Positions 9,279 through 15,142 of a stretch of DNA of 15,142 nt are shown one piece after another. Each line of letters starts with the position of its first letter. The stretch's first letter is position 1. The stretch lies in NCBI GenBank assembly GCA_012295275.1, contig CM022671.1, forward strand, positions 10,277,095-10,292,236. Direction: 5' to 3'. The stretch comes from Chrysomallon squamiferum. Lineage: Eukaryota; Mollusca; Gastropoda; Neomphalida; Peltospiridae. A program made the position numbers and the translations under genes. A model generated the notes under the pieces. The model made no database searches, was not told the DNA's origin, and worked only from the letters and a program-made list of their open reading frames with translations.

Positions 9279-10077
9279 TTAAGAGATATTTTCATTTATA
9301 CAAATATTCCATTTTTGTTCTAATTTAATTGTTCCATTATTTATCTTACAAATATATTTATCTGTATAATAATACATGTTCAGAATATTTTGAAACTAGT
9401 TAAAGTTAATTGTTGGTATTTGCATTTTGATTAATACATGTAGTGCTTGGCAATTGAAACTACTAAACTGATAATATTATCTATTTCAGAATAATTTGGA
9501 TTGCCTAAAATAACTGTTTGTGCATTTATATGAATTGTCACTTTCGTTCTCAAAAATATCCAGTAACAGTGTTCCAGAATGTCTGAACATGTTTACATAA
9601 CAAAACATATGTGCATTAAATCTTCACGAAACATATGACAAAATTCACATTTATCTGAATCTTTTATACCATATAATACCAAATACTTATTTACTGTTAA
9701 GATAAATAACAAGATCTTATACTGAAAATATCTAAGCCCTGTGTCTACAGTTAGCTTGAACAGATGAAGATACATACTTTTCCACTGTTTACCTCAGAAC
9801 TCTATACCAAAAATATGATCTCATTCTATTTTCACATTTATTTTATGTCTTGAGGTAGTTTCTATTATACAATCATTGCCAGCTGGCATTAGCAAACAGA
9901 TCTTTTCAAAATAAAATTCCTTTATTTTCCCATGTCGCATAATAAAAAACATTTATCATCAGTTTTAATATGTGAGTTATACCTAATTGGGAGACTAAGT
10001 ATTTTAGTCTTGTCAGAAATTCTGTTGACTGTCATGGTAATATAATACATCTTTTGAGTTTTCATTTTCTTTTCAGT
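9279..10077 (-). pseudogene. LINE (L1/Tx1-like) ORF2 C-terminus, frameshifted
   Basis: Reading from the high coordinate down: ILSLPIRYNSHIKTDDKCFL near 10000-9950, then in another frame WENKGILF-stop-KDLFANAS. Next, KQWKSMYLHLFKLTVDTGLR and YFQYKILLFILTVNKYLVLY lead into the zinc motif DKCEFCHMFREDLMH. After it come HVQTFWN, then INAQTVILGNPNYSEIDNII and AKHYMY. Last is YICKINNGTIKLEQKWN, with a TAA stop at 9279-9281. Known: this order (LPIWYNS, WxNKGI, FQYKILHRIL, C-x2-C...H, FW, final KW) is the region after the reverse transcriptase in L1/Tx1-type LINE ORF2 proteins. Seen: at least three frame changes and several stops, so it is dead. The 5' part (endonuclease, catalytic YADD) is absent, which is the usual 5' truncation. 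Confidence 0.8.
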
Positions 10078-10651
10078 CCATTATTATTAGTTTCTCATGT
10101 GGTGATTTTGTAGAAAATTAGGGATATTGATCTTTTTTCTTATATTAATGCCATACTTCTATTTCTATTAAAGAATAACATATAAATATCAGGAAAGTTA
10201 AATGTGAATATCAAACTTAATATTGCAATGAACATTTTTATAAACAAACTGAATGAACTGAAATGAGTATCAGCAGCTTAGAAATAACATAAAAGCAAAA
10301 TAAAATAAAATAAAAAACAATAAACAAAACTAATATAAATAAATAAATAAATAATTTCTCTGCTGATTAACTTAATGAGTAAAAATAAATTATGTTGTGG
10401 AGTTGTATGTTTATATCACATTATTCAGCTAAGGTTAGAAACCAAAAACTCTAAACCAGGAGCTTTAAAATAAATTTAAAAAACCCCAATTATTAACAAC
10501 AATTTACTCAGATAATTCATTATGAATACAGTTGTTTTCATTTTCTATTAAATTTTAAGCACTAATCCTTACATTAATCATTAACACATTAAATGCTAAG
10601 ACACTAATACTTCCATTAGACAGGTTTATGTCTAAATTTTAATGTAAATTT
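10078..10651. other. no gene seen
   Basis: AT-rich sequence, with an (AAATA)n stretch at about 10296-10352. It may include more LINE sequence too decayed to read; upstream of 10077 the frames close quickly. A weak acceptor-like TTTCAG on the minus strand near 10255 has no open frame after it. Confidence 0.45.
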
Positions 10652-10702
10652 CAATAATAGTAATAATAATAATAAAATTAAAAATAATAATAATAATAAT
10701 AA
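10652..10702. repeat. (AAT)n microsatellite
   Basis: Interrupted AAT units, about 12 in total. Confidence 0.92.
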
Positions 10703-10854
10703 AGAATAAAAAAAAAAATTTCATCAGCATCTAAACTGAAACATTACATGTAACAACAGAACAATGACAGTTATAAGACATTATTGACTTAAAATTCTAA
10801 GAAACAAGCAAATCTGCTGTACTGAAATAAGCTTGTTAATGTGACATCACTTAC

Positions 10855-10962
10855 AACAGAGTTTTTCTCTGTCAAATTACAGTAACTGATGTTCAGCAGA
10901 GAAAGCTTGTCTGGATACATCTGCTGACGAAGAATCTTTTTTTAAACATCATTGACAACTTT
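10855..10962 (-). CDS. exon 4 of a minus-strand gene, with in-frame TAA
   Basis: Seen: the acceptor AATCTATTTATGTTTCAG is followed by 108 bases, exactly 36 codons, ending at GTT|GTAAGT, a strong donor. In the phase set by exon 3 it reads KVVNDV, then TAA, then KKILRQQMYPDKLSLLNISY and CNLTEKNSV. The TAA lies at 10944-10942, in the context TTTAAAAAAAG; one T at its second position would give Leu. Protein-like sequence continuing in the same frame to a donor argues that the stop is recent, a polymorphism or a read error in the A run. Genuine termination after KVVNDV is the alternative. Known: KxLxLLNxxxxNL resembles the last beta strand of the little-finger domain in Pol iota (Y family). Inference: a Y-family polymerase is possible but not established. 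Confidence 0.6.
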
Positions 10963-11673
10963 CTGAAACATAAATAGATTAAAAAAAATAAAAACATATA
11001 AAGCCTTTTAAAATTAGCTCTCTTAAAAAATTGGCAGCATTTATTTATTTACTTTTTATAAAATAAACTTTTTGAATTAACTTTCAAATTACCACTGCCC
11101 TGATTTCGGTTTAATACACTAATTTACATTATATATAAAAGAGATAGGTAAAGTCTTGGGTTAATTATAAGTTATAATAGCACACAAATATGGACAAAGA
11201 TGTACATATACACACACAGTACAAATGCACTGACACATTCAGAAACAGGGATCTCGTAAATGCTTTCACACATCCATACACACAGACATTTATTTAGATA
11301 CGTATCTACATGGATACACTCAGAAACACAATTAATGCCCAGACAAAAAACACTAGAAATGATAACATACATATGTATTTATTTACGCAACTATGTACAA
11401 GTGAGACCTTTCATTATATACAGTTATTTACTTTTATTGCTGGATAAAAAACCTGGCCATAGCTGAAAACTAATAACCCAGGTTCCCCTGGAGACACACT
11501 GACTGCCCTCTTGGCTTGTCAGTGCCAACCTGGTATACATGGTTGGTGTTTATACCACTTCTGGTCTTTTAATCAGATAGTGGACAAGACTCAAAGTTCC
11601 CAATTTGTAATTGCCCTAATTAAACCAGCCCCTCCCATGTAAAAGTCATAGGTGGGGCATAACTTGTCTTCAT

Positions 11674-11823
11674 CCCCAAAGATCAAGTCTATCTAACCTT
11701 ACCTGCCCCCTTGATAATTCTTAGGTGAGCTGAATCACTCCCTTTCAGCCCCAAAGATCAAGTATATCTAACCGTACCTGCCCCCTTGATAATTCTTAGG
11801 TGGACTGAATCACTCCCTTTCAT
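11674..11823. repeat. 75-bp tandem duplication
   Basis: The unit starting CCCCAAAGATCAAG at 11674 recurs at 11749 with about five mismatches (for example TCTATC/TATATC and GTGAGC/GTGGAC). A fragment, CCACAAAGGTAGAGTAG, follows. It lies just beyond the 3' end of the SGNH reading frame, in the same GC-richer block (11480-13620), so it probably belongs to the 3' untranslated or terminal-repeat region of that retroelement. A separate small inverted repeat, CCTACA GTTC TGTAGG, is at 11887-11902. Confidence 0.92.
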
Positions 11824-11998
11824 CCACAAAGGTAGAGTAGATACCTCTCATACATGCCAGTGAATCCTTTGGTAATAACATGCTCCCCTACAGTTCTGTA
11901 GGTGGAACCTAACCCTGGGCCAGATGAACCTTAGCTCTATTGCTGTCACCCGTGGGTTCCGCCTTCAGTCTGAGTCTACATCCGTTCCATCCATCCAC

Positions 11999-12544
11999 TT
12001 ACCTCATGGAAACACCTTGCCCCACCCAAAACAACACTTCCATTGCTTTCTGCATTCCTTCCAGGTACAATGCATTTCCCTTGAATGACACGTGCACCGT
12101 GTCAGTCCTGAACAAACTGAGATCTCCCACTCGCACTGCCGGGTGCCCAGTGACTGCTCCTCCCTCTGTAAGGACCCCTGATTTTGCTGTGCAGTTAACT
12201 TTGTTTTGGGCCTTGTCTGCCTGCTTTGGGTGTTTAGTCCCATGCCAGCAGACCTGAGGCAGCATATTTAATCATATGATCCTCACAGAAGGGAGCAGTG
12301 CTGTCAGTCGCAGGACTGAGCAAGTGATGTTCTGAATCAGCTCCCTGGATTTCATCGTTACCATGTCATTCAAACCCAGCTGCACAATGACAGCATTAGA
12401 TGGGGGTTGGTGTTTCAACTTTTCTGAAATGAAACTGTCCAGCTGTTAGTTTACCGTTTTACCTCGATATCTGCCTCTGCAAACCTAGGTTGCCTCCACA
12501 TGGACCTGCCCAGTGGACAATAGAAGATCCAATTATCCACACTT
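11999..12544 (-). pseudogene. SGNH-hydrolase domain of the retroelement
   Basis: Block I is VWIIGSSIVHWAGPCGGNLG starting at 12542, with the nucleophile Ser in the G-x-S-x context. A frameshift near 12479 leads into GRYRGKTVN, then a TAA at 12448-12446. Block III is VIVQLGLNDM, with the G-x-N-D signature. A TGA at 12274-12272 precedes LNMLPQVCWHGTKHPKQADK. Block V is LFRTDTVHVSFKGNALYLEG, with the D-x-x-H catalytic pair. The frame ends at 11999 after a short tail. So all four hallmark residues survive, while the reading frame is broken by one frameshift and two stops. Such domains follow the recombinase in some animal YR retrotransposons; their substrate in the element's life cycle is not known to me. 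Confidence 0.75.
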
Positions 12545-12720
12545 CATGCTCCCTACAATCAGCAATTTTATTATTTTAATATGACATAAAGTTACATTAT
12601 TCATTTGTGCCAACTACTTATTCCACTAATGTATGTTTTTGATGTGGTTGGGCTAATTGCTGTAATGACAGGAATGCAATGAAGTGGACTAAGTGATCCA
12701 CAGGCACTGGTCATAATGGA
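12545..12720 (-). pseudogene. tyrosine recombinase N-terminal fragment
   Basis: Between RNase H and SGNH the minus strand reads ISPTTSKTYISGISSWHK, then a stop. In the neighbouring frame it continues MNNVTLCHIKIIKLLIVGSM. Known: the core-binding domain of DIRS/Ngaro recombinases has a helix of the type STxxTYxSxISxWHKxxxxxDPTxxFxxxKLLxG. The match is to that helix pair only. The catalytic domain (R, H-x-x-R, H and Y, about 180 residues) is missing, since the SGNH block starts about 50 bases later. Inference: an internal deletion joined the recombinase N-terminus to the hydrolase start. Confidence 0.45.
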
Positions 12721-12795
12721 GGCAATCCAAATTATGGTAAGTTCTCCATGTCTAATTTGTCATTGAATTATTTAGCGATTTATCTGCCTCTGTTG

Positions 12796-13340
12796 TCAAA
12801 ATTGACACATGCAGTGATATCTCAGTGGCATTCCATGCTGCTTCTGGCACCAGCTTCCAAAACTTTCCCCCTGACAACTAGAAATTATGTCTGCTGTGTA
12901 ATTCTGTCTCCCTGGAATGTATTTGGCCTTTATCAGAATATTCTGTTTTAAAGTTATTAAAACAAGTTTCCTCAATAATGACATTACTATGGGGCATTTG
13001 ATGTTGTCTTATTGACTACAATCATTACTGCCTCACTGTCAATGTGAAACACCACCTTCTTGTTATTGAGTCCTTTCCCCCAAATAGTTAAAACAACTAA
13101 GGCAGCAAATAATTCAAGAAAGGTGATGTTTCTCAACAAACCAGAACTGCACCAGTCCTGAGGCCAGGACCCATATGCCCAGTTCCATAGGAAAAAGACC
13201 CTGAATCCCCTTTCCACCAATCCTGAACTATCAGTATAAAATTCCAAGGAGTTACTGCTGGTCCAGAACATGTCGGGCATGGCTGTAATCCCATTGTAGT
13301 GGTCTAGAAAATCTAACCACATGTTCAAGTCTGCCTTCAT
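12796..13340 (-). pseudogene. RNase H domain of the retroelement, one frameshift
   Basis: The first frame (13340-12987) holds LEFYTDSSGL, then SWPQDW, NITFLELFAALVVLTIWGKG and KKVVFHIDSEAVMIVVNKTT. A frameshift at the GCCCCATAG run (about 12987-12994) leads into the second frame (12984-12796): MSLLRKLVLI, then AKYIPGRQNYTADIISSCQG. Known: DIRS-type RNase H shows YTDxSG, LELFxxxxxxxxWG, xDNxAxxxxxNK, RKLVL and IPGxxNxxADxLSR. All four acidic residues (D of YTD, E of LEL, D of HID, D of TAD) are present. In the last motif the usual LSR is ISS. The two frames line up without gap when the frameshift is allowed, so decay is modest here. Confidence 0.85.
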
Positions 13341-13619
13341 ACTTTGTGTAACCTGGATATTGTAATGTTGCTTAGTAACTCCTCTTGTTGCATCAGTTAT
13401 CCATCTACTAAAAGCCCAGCCTGGTTGAACTACTTAGCAGGCAAAATTGAGGGACCCAGTTTTTAAAGTAGCCTTTCTTTTCAGGAGAGTAATCTATGAG
13501 CTGATTTGTTCAGAGGCAGGCCCAACACCGAGAAAAATGAGAACTATGCTGGGACCCACAGTTTTATCTTCTGCAGTGGGAATTCCCAACTTGCAAGATA
13601 TTGTCTGAAAACTTCCCAT
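13341..13619 (-). pseudogene. reverse transcriptase C-terminal part of the retroelement
   Basis: In the same frame as the RNase H start. It reads CKLGIPTAEDKTVGPSIVLI, FLGVG, a TAG at 13496-13494, then LLKRKATLKTGSLNFAC, a TAA at 13436-13434, and VVQPGWAFSRWITDATRGVT. Known: in DIRS/Ngaro RTs the thumb region reads GVPxAEDKTxGPxxxLxFLGIxxDT...KxTLxxLQSLIGxLNFACxVVxPGRxFLRRLxxL. The repeat of these phrases in order is compelling. The LQSLI segment appears shortened (KTGSLNF). The catalytic Y-x-D-D motif lies outside the preserved part, and the upstream frame is not readable past 13620. Confidence 0.8.
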
Positions 13620-13939
13620 TATCTTGGTACTGGCAGCCTAGCTGATCTAATTGGTCAAACTTAAATTTTCAGATTTTCTCCATTTTCCTCCACTCCCAAA
13701 TCCCTTCTAATAAACATACCATAAAAGACAAATATATGGAAATAAAGATCATCATTTAAATGGTGTTGTTGTTTTTATTGTGTGTTAAACCAGACCTTTT
13801 AAAACAGACAGAAAAAAAGAGAGTAAAAAGACCCAGATATTTCTAATAGTGAAAAATGTATTTTTAAAATGATTCTGTTAATTAACTTGGTTATTTAGCA
13901 GTTGAAAGACTGTTTTTCATTAATTTGTATTAAATATAC

Positions 13940-14012
13940 CTCTCCCTCCATTACTCCTTTTGAAAGATGCTCTGCATAATCATAGGCCACAGCTTGTTTA
14001 GATGTCCCACTA
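13940..14012 (-). CDS. exon 3 of the minus-strand gene
   Basis: 73 bases between an acceptor (TTATTTTGTAAAG) and the donor GAG|GTATAT. The first base completes Ser with exon 2. The rest reads SGTSKQAVAYDYAEHLSKGV followed by MEGE, ending in phase 0. It has protein-like composition and no stop in this phase. If the tentative Y-family alignment is right, SKQ would sit where Pol iota has a conserved ESRQ in the little finger. The acceptor is weak, because an (AAAT)n tract (14022-14045) gives a T-rich but C-poor upstream region. Confidence 0.65.
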
Positions 14013-14021
14013 CTTTACAAA

Positions 14022-14045
14022 ATAAAAAAATAAATAAATAAATAA
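14022..14045. repeat. (AAAT)n microsatellite in intron 2
   Basis: AAATAAATAAATAAATAAAA directly upstream (gene sense) of the exon 3 acceptor, where its complement serves as the T-rich tract. Intron 2 spans 14013-14295. Confidence 0.9.
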
Positions 14046-14295
14046 AACATAACCACTTACATAGCATTTTATGATGATCATGTAAAACTTTATAAACACT
14101 TTACCATATAGAAGGAAATGATGAACCTATAATAGGATTAGAACTTAAAATGGATGTCAGTGTGAAATTCATAAATGAACTAATGATATTAATGAAAGAA
14201 CAAATAAAGACATTTATGAAAGAATAATGGTATTCATGAATGAAATAAAATTATTTCTTTGAAAGATTATATTCACAATTTTCATGAATACTTAC

Positions 14296-14335
14296 CTAAT
14301 TCCACTATGATGTTGTTTTACTCTGATTGATTCCT
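14296..14335 (-). CDS. exon 2 of the minus-strand gene
   Basis: 40 bases, with the acceptor TTTGTTTTTTTCTGCAG (ends at 14336) and the donor TTAG|GTAAGTATTC, a near-perfect consensus. It enters in phase 1 and leaves in phase 2. With exon 1 it reads KESIRVKQHHSGI and ends with two bases of Ser. The 40-base length is unusual but possible for an internal exon. Intron 1 is 14336-14785 and holds only AT-rich DNA. Confidence 0.7.
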
Positions 14336-14785
14336 CTGCAGAAAAAAACAAATAAATAAAATTGATCATTAAACGCAACAAAAATGTATTTAATTATAAT
14401 ATGTTTTGTAATCAAAAGACATTTTGAATTAATTAAATATTTAACAAATACAAACAATTTATATTTCAAATTATGTTATAATTTTAGTTAGTTTTGTTTT
14501 ATTATTAAAATACTGTCTTTTGTAAAAGCACATGAAATGTAATTACAACAAAATATTTAAGAAACAAAAATATATTTTATTTATGGGTGTATATTTTCCA
14601 CTTAAAAGATATATTTAATTAATCTGACGTTTCGTATCAAACAAATCTAGATTCTTTTGATGGTCATGCACAAATAAAGTACGCTAAAAATAAAGCTAAT
14701 TCAAAATGTCTAAATGTTTTCATCATCTGATGTTAGATTTTTTTTTCAGCTTAGCTTAAACGTTAAACATGGAATATTAACTTAC

Positions 14786-14858
14786 TAAGTACCTGTATGT
14801 TGTATGTGCTGTTATCTGTGTCTTCCAGCTTAGCCAAAACATCCATCTGCATCACTAC
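14786..14858 (-). CDS. exon 1 in the window of the minus-strand gene
   Basis: The acceptor TATATATTTCAG ends at 14859. 73 bases follow, then CTTA|GTAAGTTAA, a strong donor. Only one frame is open: VVMQMDVLAKLEDTDNSTYN, then IQVL and one base of Lys. An alternative GT ten bases earlier (CAG|GTACTT) would put exon 2 into a frame with a stop, so the later donor is preferred. The start codon and earlier exons lie beyond 15142. I do not recognise this segment alone. With exons 2-4 the peptide is about 97 residues plus the stop in exon 4. Confidence 0.65.
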
Positions 14859-14953
14859 CTGAAATATATAATTACAGAGGTGATGTTAAAAGATAATCTT
14901 GCAGAGTCCAAGCCAAAAGGAAACAAAACATACAAAAACATACAAACTTGTTT

Positions 14954-14992
14954 TTATAATACTACACCATATTTATAATACTACACCATATC
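14954..14992. repeat. 20-bp direct duplication
   Basis: TTATAATACTACACCATAT occurs twice in tandem, in intron sequence upstream (gene sense) of exon 1. Confidence 0.9.
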
Positions 14993-15033
14993 TGTGGAGA
15001 AAAAGACAGTTCAAAATAAACTGATACTGTTAT

Positions 15034-15045
15034 CACACACACACA

Positions 15046-15142
<97 letters not shown>
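15034..15142. repeat. (CA)n microsatellite, runs off the window
   Basis: More than 50 CA units with a single AT interruption at about 15051, continuing to the last base. This is a typical site where an assembly breaks. Confidence 0.98.

Larger units (their letters stand above)
11999..13619 (-). mobile_element. DIRS/Ngaro-type (tyrosine recombinase) retrotransposon relic
   Basis: Four decayed domains lie head to tail on one strand: reverse transcriptase C-terminal part, RNase H, recombinase N-terminus, and SGNH hydrolase. Known: animal YR retrotransposons encode RT-RNase H followed by a tyrosine recombinase instead of an integrase, and some carry an SGNH-type hydrolase (from memory). Seen: five stops or frameshifts, no RT catalytic motif (the copy starts after it), and no recombinase catalytic residues. 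The 5' end is truncated at about 13620. The 3' limit is uncertain; GC-rich sequence extends to about 11480. Terminal or split direct repeats could not be identified. Confidence 0.8.
10963..13939 (-). other. intron 3 of the minus-strand gene
   Basis: The donor GAG|GTATAT is at 13939 and the acceptor TTTATGTTTCAG ends at 10963, joining phase 0 to phase 0. Its 2977 bases contain the DIRS/Ngaro-type retroelement relic in the same orientation as the gene, plus plain AT-rich DNA. The 11160-11470 part is rich in ACACA/ATACA phrases and holds only motif-free open frames on both strands. Confidence 0.55.

Noticed and set aside
11172-11466. Open frames on both strands, Cys/Val/His-rich
   Set aside because: They follow from ACACA/ATACA-rich sequence; no motif or splice context.
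11940-12257. 105-codon plus-strand open frame
   Set aside because: Shadow of the SGNH domain on the minus strand, where the catalytic motifs are read.
12748-12951. 67-codon plus-strand open frame
   Set aside because: Shadow of the RNase H C-terminal part on the minus strand.
13740-13800. Alternative last exon after GTTTTAAAAG with AATAAA soon after
   Set aside because: It would end the protein after six residues. The join to 10962 keeps phase and gives a longer protein-like sequence, though a minor alternative end is not excluded.

Overview
The window reads as non-coding, AT-rich DNA from an animal, most likely an invertebrate (a mollusc-like genome is a guess). The evidence is poly-A and trinucleotide microsatellites, a long (CA)n tract, decayed LINE and DIRS/Ngaro-type retroelements, a pogo-like DNA transposon remnant, and short exons bounded by GT/AG splice signals. 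No operons, Shine-Dalgarno sites, CRISPR array, rRNA or convincing tRNA are visible. Most long open frames are translations of poly-A or (ATT)n tracts and were left out.

Left part (1-3063): microsatellites, then a short plus-strand stretch (754-859) encoding a peptide like the calcium-binding loop and DxIG motif of a C2 domain, closest in my reading to copines. Two weaker exon candidates follow (1185-1271 and 1580-1601). Next come a GC-richer patch of unknown nature (1730-2260) and another microsatellite. A 653-bp element (3064-3716) with diverged pogo/Tigger-like terminal inverted repeats flanked by TA follows.

Middle part (about 3830-8520): about 2.5 kb of degenerate repeat in which the core AATCAGATAC recurs 15 times on one strand, with a cleaner 105-bp tandem block at 4473-4828. 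After it lie a LINE zinc-finger fragment (6368-6568), a 39-bp minisatellite (7156-7311), more trinucleotide repeats, and a patch of coding-like open frame with a good splice donor (8357-8500).

Right part (minus strand): a LINE ORF2 3' end in several frames (9279-10077). Then four exons (14858-14786, 14335-14296, 14012-13940, 10962-10855) join in one reading frame across canonical splice sites. The last carries an in-frame TAA at codon 7, followed by 29 further open codons and a good donor. The fourth exon resembles the end of the little-finger domain of a Y-family polymerase such as Pol iota, which is tentative. The third intron holds a decayed tyrosine-recombinase-type retrotransposon (about 11999-13619) in the order RT, RNase H, recombinase N-terminus, SGNH hydrolase, apparently with the recombinase catalytic domain deleted. 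A 75-bp tandem repeat lies at its 3' side.

The layout suggests two convergent host genes (plus strand at left, minus strand at right) separated by repeat-filled DNA. All identifications come from reading translations by eye; nothing was searched against a database.
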